IMG/VR virus record: IMGVR_UViG_3300032323_001139
Location: 1-34,131 of that record
DNA from: a virus
Reading direction: 5' to 3' (one strand)
DNA: 34,131 nucleotides
Shown here: one piece after another, positions 5,492-11,586 of the stretch
How the letters are laid out: every line of letters begins with the position of its first letter
Numbering within the stretch: position 1 is the stretch's first letter
Notes under the pieces: generated by a model
The model's input: only the letters and a program-made list of their open reading frames with translations
Told to the model about the DNA's origin: nothing
Database searches by the model: none
Program-made: the position numbers and the translations under genes

Positions 5492-5510
5492 GGCGAGCGG
5501 CAAAAGTTGA
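5280..5510 (+). CDS. Small protein, overlapping frame (HTWSEAWRLECEAR type)
   Basis: From a TTG at 5280 (the open frame extends to a TTG at 5235) this gives 76 residues beginning LLDGEKHTWSEAWRLECEARE, then a basic helical region (RYKQHLKERGRRF) and a C-terminal helix. The TWSE.WR.ECEAR core is a conserved motif of small phage proteins that I recall as a DUF family. No ATG is available and the ribosome binding site is poor (AGGCGA). It either starts at TTG by coupling to the overlapping frame or is joined to it by a frameshift. It overlaps the VRR-NUC gene by 23 bases. Confidence 0.5.
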   Translation: MLDGEKHTWSEAWRLECEAREWGRRYKQHLKERGRRFADSWWIDTKDQIAKKRGQAGLNTLIAEMNRLKNEASGKS

Positions 5511-5784
5511 TGCAAACCAGGAACAGATTGTCGAGGCACTGCGGGCCGCTGGTGCTACGGTTCAGACTTTGGCGGCAGTTGGCAAAGGCGTCCCTGACTT
5601 GTTGGTGGGCTTTCAAAATCAAACCCTGTTGCTTGAGGTTAAAGATGGCCGCAAGCCGCCGTCGGAAAGGCGACTGACCGAAGACCAGTTGAAATGGCAC
5701 GGCGCCTGGCGTGGTGGGCCGCTGGCTGTGGTCACCGACGTGGAATCAGCGTTGCGAATGTTGAGGATGCTGGATGATTTTTGA
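5488..5784 (+). CDS. VRR-NUC-like nuclease
   Basis: This 98-residue protein has the PD-(D/E)XK pattern of VRR-NUC domains: E12 in the first helix, D37 in GVPDLLVGF, E50 and K52 in LLLEVKDG, and a C-terminal LTEDQLKWH with Q67. Stand-alone phage VRR-NUC proteins act on branched or flap DNA and may replace a RusA-type resolvase. It lies between replication genes and ninB, where lambdoid phages keep their resolvases. The start at 5488 overlaps the upstream genes. All expected catalytic residues are present. Confidence 0.85.
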   Translation: MRRAAKVDANQEQIVEALRAAGATVQTLAAVGKGVPDLLVGFQNQTLLLEVKDGRKPPSERRLTEDQLKWHGAWRGGPLAVVTDVESALRMLRMLDDF

Positions 5785-6175
5785 GTTGTACAACCCGCAG
5801 CAAGCCAAAATCCTGATGGAACGGCTATGGCCTGACATAAAGGCCAACCTGACCGCGGGCAACAAAATGCGGCTAGAAGTCAAAAAGGCGACGCGCAGCC
5901 AGGATCAGAACGCCAAGTTTCACGCGATGATTGGGCAGATCGGCGCCGTGATGCGGATGGCCGGATCAACCTGGTCGGATGATGACTGGAAACGCCTGTT
6001 GATTGACCAGTGGGCGCACGAAACCAACCGCAAAATGGGTCGGGTCGCGCCAAGCCTGGACGGCGAACGGGTTGTCCAGTTGGGCTGGCAAAGCCACAAA
6101 TTCACAATCGAAGACGCAAGCGAATTTATCGAATGGTTATACGCATGGGCAGCAGAAAAGGGCATGGAGATATGA
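5774..6175 (+). CDS. ninB: NinB recombination protein (lambda Orf family)
   Basis: This 133-residue protein matches NinB (lambda Orf, 146 residues): a start with short beta strands, RLEVKKATRSQDQNAKFHAMIGQI, and WSDDDWKRLLIDQWAHE. Orf binds single-stranded DNA and SSB and can stand in for host RecFOR in phage recombination. It therefore fits functionally with the ERF and exonuclease genes of the leftward unit. The start overlaps the VRR-NUC gene by 11 bases; the stop overlaps the next ATG. Confidence 0.9.
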   Translation: MIFELYNPQQAKILMERLWPDIKANLTAGNKMRLEVKKATRSQDQNAKFHAMIGQIGAVMRMAGSTWSDDDWKRLLIDQWAHETNRKMGRVAPSLDGERVVQLGWQSHKFTIEDASEFIEWLYAWAAEKGMEI

Positions 6176-6342
6176 CGTTCTGGCCAGGAACCAAAATCAT
6201 CAAAAGCCGCGGCAACGCATTTGACTGGCGCAACCAGGAAAGCCAGTTGGCCAAGGATTACGCGTTCAATCGCCAGTCAACCGCGCCGACGCAGCAGGGC
6301 CGGTCATTCACCATTTACAGCAAAGCGCAGCGCAGCAAATGA
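6172..6342 (+). CDS. Small protein between ninB and HNH nuclease
   Basis: This 56-residue protein begins MTFWPGTKIIKSRGNAF. It overlaps ninB by ATGA, and its stop TGA overlaps the start of the HNH gene in the same way. It is polar and basic, with NQESQLAKDYAFNRQ and an end of SKAQRSK, and probably partly disordered. The tight coupling on both sides argues that it is translated. No family recognised. Confidence 0.72.
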   Translation: MTFWPGTKIIKSRGNAFDWRNQESQLAKDYAFNRQSTAPTQQGRSFTIYSKAQRSK

Positions 6343-6698
6343 GATTCCCTAAGCACCAATATGTCCGCAGCAAAAAGCTGTTGCAGTTGGTGGCCAGCCT
6401 GGATTGCCAATTGTGCGGCAGCGCACATTTTGTTCAGGCCGCGCACACCAATTGGGGCGGGGGCAAGGGCCGCGGGATCAAGGCCGACGACAACCTGGTG
6501 GCCGCGCTTTGTATGCACTGCCACTACGACATAGACCAGGGCGCCAAGTGGTCGAAACAGGAAAGGCAGCAAGCCTGGACGGTCGCGCACATGAAAACCG
6601 TGGCCGCGCTGGTCGATTCTGGCCGCTGGCCGGTTGACATTCCCGTGCCTGGTGAGGAACAATTGGGTAGGCTTATAGACAGTTGCCAGAGCCTTTGA
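6339..6698 (+). CDS. HNH-type nuclease, DUF1364/YbcO-like
   Basis: This 119-residue protein has C23 and C26, then QAAHTNWGGGKGRGIKADDN with H36, then C58, C61 and H62 in LCMHCHYDID. These are the features of beta-beta-alpha-metal nucleases of the YbcO/DUF1364 type, found in the nin regions of lambdoid phages. It could process recombination or replication intermediates. It is the last gene before the terminator at 6699 and closes the replication-recombination block. The start overlaps the preceding gene as ATGA. Confidence 0.8.
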   Translation: MRFPKHQYVRSKKLLQLVASLDCQLCGSAHFVQAAHTNWGGGKGRGIKADDNLVAALCMHCHYDIDQGAKWSKQERQQAWTVAHMKTVAALVDSGRWPVDIPVPGEEQLGRLIDSCQSL

Positions 6699-6730
6699 CG
6701 GGGGGCTACCACCCCCCGACCTTTTCCTTT
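6699..6730 (+). terminator. Rho-independent terminator after the early-right block
   Basis: A 7-bp stem (C plus six G, loop CTACCA, six C plus G) occupies 6699-6718 and is followed by a T-rich stretch (CTTTTCCTTT) at 6721-6730. It begins directly behind the HNH stop codon and separates it from the next block. Confidence 0.8.
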
Positions 6731-6735
6731 ATCAT
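6730..6735 (+). promoter_or_regulatory. Possible -10 box of a late or middle promoter
   Basis: TATCAT ends 6 bases before the ATG at 6742, the same geometry as the PR -10 box and cro. No clear -35 box is present at 16-18 bases upstream, because the terminator hairpin occupies that place. The gene at 6742 has no ribosome binding site, which would fit a leaderless mRNA. Confidence 0.35.
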
Positions 6736-6741
6736 CGCGCC

Positions 6742-7101
6742 ATGAACGATGAAATGTCCGAATTCCTGACCGCGTTGCTGCATAGCAGTACCGTGACGCA
6801 TTTTTTGCATTGGTCAACTGATTCCTATGCAAAACACCAGGCGTTGGGCGAATTCTACGAACAGATCATCGAACTGACTGACAAACTTGCCGAAGCCTAC
6901 ATGGGCAAGTATGAGCAGATCAAAAAGTTTCCTGAAGAATTCCACGGCGCGAAGGAACCAGTCAAGTACCTGGAATCGCTGAAAGAGTTTGTCCAGGAAA
7001 GCCGCGAGGATTTGCCGCAAGATTCAGAACTGCAAAACATCGTCGATGAAATTGCAGACCTGATTAACAGCACCCTTTACAAACTTCGATTCCTAACCTG
7101 A
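6742..7101 (+). CDS. DUF5856-family helical protein
   Basis: This 119-residue, mostly helical protein has the signature H..HW.TDSYAKHQALGEFYEQI, then DKLAEAYMGKY. It matches the DUF5856 family of phage proteins, whose His/Glu pattern resembles ferritin or Dps-like four-helix bundles. Whether it binds metal is not known. It is the first gene after the terminator at 6699 and so heads the accessory-late block. The ATG at 6742 has no visible ribosome binding site. Confidence 0.8.
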   Translation: MNDEMSEFLTALLHSSTVTHFLHWSTDSYAKHQALGEFYEQIIELTDKLAEAYMGKYEQIKKFPEEFHGAKEPVKYLESLKEFVQESREDLPQDSELQNIVDEIADLINSTLYKLRFLT

Positions 7102-7112
7102 AAGGAAAGACC

Positions 7113-7331
7113 ATGAAAGACAACGCCGAAATGCAGCCCAAGGGCTATGGTACTAGCGCCAAGGCGCCCGCTGGTGCAACCGCTAGCGACAGCACTGGCA
7201 ACCGCCACGAACGCGTGGTCAATGGCGTTGGCATGGGCAAGGCCGATGCTACTGGCGCCAATCACAATTTTGATGGTGGCCGTTCCAAGGGTGTGTGCTA
7301 CACCCACGAACGCAAGTCTTACCAAAAGTAA
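7113..7331 (+). CDS. Conserved phage protein, Gly/Asn-rich
   Basis: This 72-residue protein has GAAAGGAAAGACC before the ATG. It is polar and probably disordered up to residue 35, then has a conserved-looking end (MGKADATGANHNFDGGRSKGVCYTH) containing one Cys and several His. Similar short proteins ending in GGR..GVCYTH.RKS are familiar from podoviruses. Its TAA stop overlaps the start of the kinase gene by one base (TAATG), so the two are probably cotranslated. Function unknown. Confidence 0.75.
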   Translation: MKDNAEMQPKGYGTSAKAPAGATASDSTGNRHERVVNGVGMGKADATGANHNFDGGRSKGVCYTHERKSYQK

Positions 7332-8245
7332 TGGCCACCCCGCTGTCGCAAATGGCAGCGGCGGGTCAACAACAGGCAGCGCCGCAAGGCACACAAGCCA
7401 GCCTGGCTTCGCTTGTCCCGCAGCCAACGCTGCCGCAGACTGGTCAATCCAACCCGATTGAACAGGCGTATTTCGACCGCCTGGCCAATGACTACACAGG
7501 TCTGGCCAGCGAATACGCACAACTACCATCCACCGACGGTGGGCGCGTCTTGAACACGGATGACGCCCGCGAAATGTCGCCCGAATACCGTGCAGACCGC
7601 ACCAGGTCGGCAGACGTTCATGAGCCGTCATCGGCGTTTGTCAAACAGATGTATGCCGAGAAACTTTCCAACCCCACGCCGCCAGGCAAGGACAACACCG
7701 TGTTGTTCACCGCGGGCGGCACTGGCGCAGGAAAGACCACGGGCCTTCAGGAAGCCCAAAAAGTCAGCCAGGGCATACGTGATGCTGAAATCGTGTACGA
7801 CACGAACATGAACACGTTTGAGAGCGCCGACAAGAAAATCCAGCAAGCCCTTAAAGCCGGTCGCAAGGTCGGCATCGTGTACACGTATCGCGATCCTGTC
7901 GAAGCCATGGAGAACGGCGCCCTGAAGCGGGCCAGCCGCATGGAAGCCGAAATGGGCACGGGCCGCACCGTACCGATTGACGAACACTTCAAGACCCACA
8001 TGGGTTCACGCGAAGTGATGGATCGGCTGCAAGACAAATACGGCGACGATCACCGATTCCACATGATGGTCATCGACAACAGCCGCGGCCCTGGCAATGC
8101 AACCGTTGTAAGCGGTCTTGACAAGCTGCCGCGTCTGGATCATAATGAAGTCAGAAAGGGATTGAGTGATGTACTCGAAAAAGCCTACCGAACCGGCAAG
8201 ATCAGCCAGGCCATCTACGAAGGGACGCGAGGCAACGCCCGCTGA
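7331..8245 (+). CDS. Zeta-toxin-like P-loop kinase
   Basis: This 304-residue protein has a Gln/Ala-rich N-terminus (residues 1-45) and a kinase core. The Walker A motif is GGTGAGKTT at 129-137, preceded by the strand NTVLFTA. Further on are DAEIVYDTNMNTF and VGIVYTYRDPVEAMENGALKR, as in the zeta-toxin and related AAA kinases. Zeta toxins phosphorylate UDP-N-acetylglucosamine and block wall synthesis. No epsilon-type antitoxin is seen nearby, so this copy may be a modified kinase used by the phage or carried in the virion. The ATG at 7331 is coupled to the preceding stop. The GTG upstream was not chosen. Confidence 0.75.
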   Translation: MATPLSQMAAAGQQQAAPQGTQASLASLVPQPTLPQTGQSNPIEQAYFDRLANDYTGLASEYAQLPSTDGGRVLNTDDAREMSPEYRADRTRSADVHEPSSAFVKQMYAEKLSNPTPPGKDNTVLFTAGGTGAGKTTGLQEAQKVSQGIRDAEIVYDTNMNTFESADKKIQQALKAGRKVGIVYTYRDPVEAMENGALKRASRMEAEMGTGRTVPIDEHFKTHMGSREVMDRLQDKYGDDHRFHMMVIDNSRGPGNATVVSGLDKLPRLDHNEVRKGLSDVLEKAYRTGKISQAIYEGTRGNAR

Positions 8246-8348
8246 ACATCGTATGAAGCGGATGCACGAAGCCAAAGTGCGTTCGATTGCTGAGGAAATG
8301 GCCGCAGCGCTGAACGGCGCTGTTCGTGCTGGAAAGCCCGTGCGATGA
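8169..8348 (+). CDS. Small basic protein overlapping the kinase gene
   Basis: This 59-residue protein (begins MYSKKPTEPARSARPSTKG) has AGAAAGGGA about 8 bases before its ATG. It overlaps the last 77 bases of the kinase gene in another frame. The first half is basic and disordered. The second half is a helix (HRMKRMHEAKVRSIAEEMAAALNG). Similar MYSKKPT... proteins occur in other phages near packaging genes, from memory. Its stop overlaps the next start as ATGA. Confidence 0.65.
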   Translation: MYSKKPTEPARSARPSTKGREATPAEHRMKRMHEAKVRSIAEEMAAALNGAVRAGKPVR

Positions 8349-8587
8349 GCGAAGTCCGCTGCAAAACCTGTCGTTTTTTTGTGAATGGCCAGGTGATGGG
8401 CGCTTGCCGCCGTTACCCGGAAATGCACAACAAACACGAAATGGACTGGTGTGGTGAACATCAGGTGGCCATGGTGGAGTTGCCGGTCTACGACATCATG
8501 ACGGACGAAACCAAAGTCGCCCAAGTCCCTGTCGAGCGTAAAAAACCTGGAAGGAAGCCCAAGAATGCAGATTCGTCCGTTGCATGA
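8345..8587 (+). CDS. Small zinc-motif protein
   Basis: This 80-residue protein has C6, C9, C21 and C36 with H39 close by (RCKTCRFF, GACRRYP, DWCGEHQ), which probably form one zinc knuckle. The pattern C..C.FF......G.C...P resembles widespread small phage and prophage proteins of unknown function. A basic tail (ERKKPGRKPKN) may bind nucleic acid. It overlaps both neighbours (ATGA at the start, 23 bases at the end). Confidence 0.75.
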   Translation: MSEVRCKTCRFFVNGQVMGACRRYPEMHNKHEMDWCGEHQVAMVELPVYDIMTDETKVAQVPVERKKPGRKPKNADSSVA

Positions 8588-8825
8588 CCGCGTTGTTGTC
8601 AAGCCGTTTGTCAGAAAGCTGTCAGACATAATCATTGTCAACAACACCGAAAAATTCAACGAAGGCGAAATCGTCGCTGTTGGGCCTGACGCCACCGAAG
8701 TGAGGGTGGGCGACAAAATCAAATACGGCAACGGGACATATCTGGACTGGCCCGTTCACACGTTTGATGGCCAGGATTACCAAATCATCCAGGAAGCCGA
8801 TGTGGCTTGCGTGGTCGAGCAATAA
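8565..8825 (+). CDS. groES: GroES-like co-chaperonin
   Basis: This 86-residue protein begins MQIRPLHDRVVVKP, the hallmark of Cpn10/GroES. It continues with the mobile loop region (KLSDIIIVNNTEKFNEG, residues 18-34; the hydrophobic III/V triplet that binds GroEL is present), GEIVAVGP, RVGDKIKYGNG and a final DVACVVEQ strand. Host GroES is about 97 residues, so the phage copy has lost part of the roof loop. Phage GroES analogues (such as T4 gp31) help the host GroEL fold the coat protein. No GroEL gene is present here. GGAAGGAAG precedes the ATG. Confidence 0.92.
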   Translation: MQIRPLHDRVVVKPFVRKLSDIIIVNNTEKFNEGEIVAVGPDATEVRVGDKIKYGNGTYLDWPVHTFDGQDYQIIQEADVACVVEQ

Positions 8826-8852
8826 CCGGGATACTTTCCGAAAGGACACGTT

Positions 8853-9125
8853 ATGGCCAAAGGCGACAAACCCATTGCACGAACCACGGTTGGGAAGGGT
8901 AAGAACTACAACCCGACCGAAAAAGGCGCGGGTATGACCGCCAAAGGCCGTGCGGAATACAACCGCAAGAATGACGCGAACTTGAAACCGCCAGCACCAA
9001 ACCCGAAGACAAAAGCCGACGCAGGTAGGAAAGCGTCCTTTTGCGCGAGAATGGAAGGGGTGGTAAAAAACGCCAAAGGCCCGGCAGAACGGGCTAAGGC
9101 ATCCCTGAAAAACTGGAACTGTTGA
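8853..9125 (+). CDS. DUF6321-like basic protein
   Basis: This 90-residue basic protein has GKNYNPTEKGAGMTAKGRAEYNRKN in the first half and GRKASFCARMEG before a helical end. This combination (an E-K-G-x-T-x-K-G-R-x-x-Y-N motif, then KSFCARM.G) is typical of the DUF6321 family of phage proteins, whose function is unknown. GAAAGGACACGTT precedes the ATG. The high Lys/Arg content suggests contact with DNA or the virion interior. Confidence 0.8.
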   Translation: MAKGDKPIARTTVGKGKNYNPTEKGAGMTAKGRAEYNRKNDANLKPPAPNPKTKADAGRKASFCARMEGVVKNAKGPAERAKASLKNWNC

Positions 9126-9136
9126 AAGGACACATC

Positions 9137-9352
9137 ATGTCGAATAACAAAGCTGTTGGCGTTGCATACGCTGATCCCGCCGTTGAATTGGTCGAATTCC
9201 AGGCATACACCGTGGCCACCGTGCCGTCGGCATCGCCCGCTGGCCAAATGATTTACGTGTCGAACGGCGCTGCCGGTCAACCGATCATGGCGTTTTCCAC
9301 TGGTTCTAGCTGGCTGCGCGTTGACACCCGCGGCGCTATTTCCGCGACCTAA
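9137..9352 (+). CDS. Small beta-rich structural-type protein
   Basis: This 71-residue protein starts at 9137 with AAAGGA upstream. The core (FQAYTVATVPSASPAGQMIYVSN, then PIMAFSTGSSWLRVDT) is a motif often found in phage fibre or decoration proteins, in which a beta strand is followed by a Gly-rich turn and a final W-x-R-V-D-T strand. It may be a virion decoration or a fibre fragment. It lies before packaging genes rather than in the tail block, so the role is unsettled. Confidence 0.68.
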   Translation: MSNNKAVGVAYADPAVELVEFQAYTVATVPSASPAGQMIYVSNGAAGQPIMAFSTGSSWLRVDTRGAISAT

Positions 9353-9354
9353 TC

Positions 9355-9519
9355 ATGGCAACCCAACCTGGGCTTTACGCCAACATCCACGCCAAACGCG
9401 AGCGGATCGAGCGTCAAAAAGCAGCGGGCAAGACGCCAGAACGTATGCGTAGCCCTGGGGACAAAGGCGCCCCCACGGCTAAGGCTTTCAAACAAAGCGC
9501 CAAAACAGCAAAGAAATGA
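9355..9519 (+). CDS. Conserved short basic phage protein
   Basis: This 54-residue protein (begins MATQPGLYANIHAKRERIE) has the conserved pattern GLYANIHAKR.RI...K...E.MR.PG.KGAPTA.AF..SAKTA. It is widespread in phages near the terminase genes and of unknown function. It starts 3 bases after the previous stop, without a clear ribosome binding site, so reinitiation is likely. Its stop overlaps the next start as ATGA. Confidence 0.8.
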   Translation: MATQPGLYANIHAKRERIERQKAAGKTPERMRSPGDKGAPTAKAFKQSAKTAKK

Positions 9520-9707
9520 CACCGGAACAAATTGCTAACCGCCTGGCTGAATTGCGTGAACTGGCGAAGCAACACGAAGCCATCTTGTTGCAGATCAGCG
9601 GCGCCATCCAGGAATACAACAAAGTCTTGGCCGAATTGAGCCAAGCCAAATCCGCGGAAGGAAAAGACCATGCCACTGACCAAATCGACCAGCAAGCAAG
9701 CGTTTGA
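9516..9707 (+). CDS. Small coiled-coil protein
   Basis: This 63-residue, almost entirely helical protein (MTPEQIANRLAELRELAKQHEAILLQ and so on) has heptad spacing of Leu and Ile, so it probably forms a coiled coil over residues 3-45. It starts as ATGA over the previous stop. Its last 38 bases are shared with the following small gene in another frame. Function unknown; it may be an assembly helper. Confidence 0.68.
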   Translation: MTPEQIANRLAELRELAKQHEAILLQISGAIQEYNKVLAELSQAKSAEGKDHATDQIDQQASV

Positions 9708-9819
9708 AAAAAACGTCAAAGCCGAAGTGAAAGCCGGTAAGCCACCCAAGCAAGCGGTGGCCATCGCCTATTCTGTGAAGCGGGAAGCCGCCAAGAAAGC
9801 ACCGAAGGGCAAAAAATGA
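9670..9819 (+). CDS. Conserved short basic phage protein
   Basis: This 49-residue protein (begins MPLTKSTSKQAFEKNVKAE) has the signature PL.KS.SK.AF..N...E..AGKP.KQAVAIAYSVKR, a common small protein next to terminases and of unknown function. GGAAGGAAAAGACC precedes the ATG at 9670. It overlaps the end of the coiled-coil gene by 38 bases, and its stop overlaps the terS start (ATGA). The protein is strongly basic. Confidence 0.8.
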   Translation: MPLTKSTSKQAFEKNVKAEVKAGKPPKQAVAIAYSVKREAAKKAPKGKK

Positions 9820-10295
9820 GCGCGGGCGGTAGACCACCCAAGTACCGGGAGGAATACGCCGACGAACTGCTAGAGTTTTTCAGCGCCCCCCCGACACGCG
9901 AGGTCATAGTAAGGGACAAGTCAGGCAACGAAACCACACAGGTGTTGCCAGGGTTTTTCCCTACTATGGCCCGCTTCGCTGCCAACATCGGTGTTTGTCG
10001 TGACACCCTGCATGATTGGGCGCACGCCAAGAACGAAAAAGGCGACCCAAGGCATCCAAAGTTTTCCGACGCCTATAAAAGAGCCAAGGCATTGCAGGAA
10101 GCCAACCTGGTCGAAGGCACGATTACGGGCGCGTACAACAGCACATTCGCCATCTTTACGGCCAAAAACGTGTTGGGCTGGCGCGACAAGGTAGAGCAGG
10201 AAATCACCGGCAAGGACGGCGCCCCGCTTGGCCCGATGGGCATCCAGGTGCAATTTTTGAATTCCGATGGAACAGTTGCAGACCTACCCGGCTGA
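9816..10295 (+). CDS. terS: Terminase small subunit
   Basis: This 159-residue protein begins GGRPPKYREEYADELLEFF and has a helix-turn-helix-like segment (TMARFAANIGVCRDTLHDWAH), as in terminase small subunits and DNA-binding packaging proteins. The C-terminal part contains FAIFTAKNVLGWRDK, a conserved motif of this class. It recognises the pac or cos site and hands DNA to TerL. The site may lie inside this gene. It is followed by terL with a 29-base overlap, the classic order. Confidence 0.9.
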   Translation: MSAGGRPPKYREEYADELLEFFSAPPTREVIVRDKSGNETTQVLPGFFPTMARFAANIGVCRDTLHDWAHAKNEKGDPRHPKFSDAYKRAKALQEANLVEGTITGAYNSTFAIFTAKNVLGWRDKVEQEITGKDGAPLGPMGIQVQFLNSDGTVADLPG

Positions 10296-11565
10296 CCAGG
10301 TTGACCAGGCGATTGCCAAGGCGCAGTTTCCGGTCAAACTTCAAGGGTTGTTTAAGGCCAGCCGCTACAAGGTGCTGTATGGCGGGCGAGGCGGTGCGAA
10401 GTCTTGGGGGATCGCCAGGGCGCTTTTGATTAAGGGCGCCAAAAAGCAGATCAGGGTGCTGTGCGCCCGTGAGTACCAGACCAGCATCAAGGATTCCGTT
10501 CACAAGTTGCTGTGCGACCAAATCGAAGCCTTGGGCCTGATGGGGTTCTACGAAATCACGCAGACCAGCATCCGCGGCGCCAACGGCACGGAATTCGCGT
10601 TCATCGGCCTGAAGAACAACCCGACGAACATCAAGTCGTTTGAAGGTGTGGATATCTGTTGGGTCGAGGAAGCGCAGTCGGTCAGCCGCCTGTCGTGGAA
10701 CATCCTGATCCCGACCATCCGCAAACAGGGCAGCGAAATCTGGGTGTCATTCAACCCGGAACTGGAAACCGACGAAACCTACCAGCGGTTTGTGGTCAAA
10801 CCCCCGCGGGACTGCATAAGCATCAAGATCAACTGGTCGGACAATCCCTGGTTCCCTGAAACGCTGGCGCAGGAAAAGGACGCGCTGAAAGCCCGCGACC
10901 CCGAAGCCTACAACCAGGTGTGGGAAGGGCTGTGCCGCCAGACCGTGGACGGCGCCATCTTTGCCAAAGAACTGCAACAGGCCGAAATGGATGGACGCCT
11001 GACCAAAGTGCCCTACGACCCAAGCAAGCCGGTTCACGCCGTTTGCGACCTGGGTTGGGCCGACGCCACCGCCTGGTGGTTTGTGCAGTTTGTGGGCATG
11101 GAAACCCGCCTGATCCGCTACTTTGAAGACACGCAGCGCACGATGACCAGCTACCTGGCGCAGTTGCAGACGTTCGGGTATGTGTACGACACAATCTGGC
11201 TTCCGCACGACGCGCAGAACAAGACCCTGGCCGCGGCTGGTCGCAGCATCGAAGACATTGTGCGTGGCGCGGGCTACAAAACCCGCATTCTTGAGCGTGT
11301 GCCCGTGGTCGATTCGATCAACGCGGCCCGCACGGTATTCCCCAACTGTTATTTCGACCGCGAGAACTGCGCCGACGGCCTGAACTGTCTGCGCCATTAC
11401 CGCTACGAAGTTGACCCCGAAACTGGCCAATTCAGTCGGACACCGCTACACGACCAATATTCACACGGCGCCGATGCGTTCCGATATATTGGCCTGATGA
11501 TTAAAGAACCCGCCAAAGTCCGCAAGCCGAAAGCTGTTGTAATGGGCGGCGGGTGGATGGGATAA
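10267..11565 (+). CDS. terL: Terminase large subunit
   Basis: This 432-residue protein is a PBSX-type (Terminase_3) packaging ATPase-nuclease. Walker A is GGRGGAKS at 39-46, and Walker B with the catalytic Glu is VDICWVEEA at 128-136. The RNase H-like nuclease acids are probably D261 in CDLGWADATAW, D315 in LPHDAQ and D403 in HGADAFRY. The motor translocates DNA and cuts it. The length is typical. The ATG at 10267 lies inside terS. AGGTG is about 15 bases upstream, rather far, so coupling to terS translation is likely. Confidence 0.96.
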   Translation: MEQLQTYPADQVDQAIAKAQFPVKLQGLFKASRYKVLYGGRGGAKSWGIARALLIKGAKKQIRVLCAREYQTSIKDSVHKLLCDQIEALGLMGFYEITQTSIRGANGTEFAFIGLKNNPTNIKSFEGVDICWVEEAQSVSRLSWNILIPTIRKQGSEIWVSFNPELETDETYQRFVVKPPRDCISIKINWSDNPWFPETLAQEKDALKARDPEAYNQVWEGLCRQTVDGAIFAKELQQAEMDGRLTKVPYDPSKPVHAVCDLGWADATAWWFVQFVGMETRLIRYFEDTQRTMTSYLAQLQTFGYVYDTIWLPHDAQNKTLAAAGRSIEDIVRGAGYKTRILERVPVVDSINAARTVFPNCYFDRENCADGLNCLRHYRYEVDPETGQFSRTPLHDQYSHGADAFRYIGLMIKEPAKVRKPKAVVMGGGWMG

Positions 11566-11586
11566 TCCTGACAAAAGGGGATTTTT

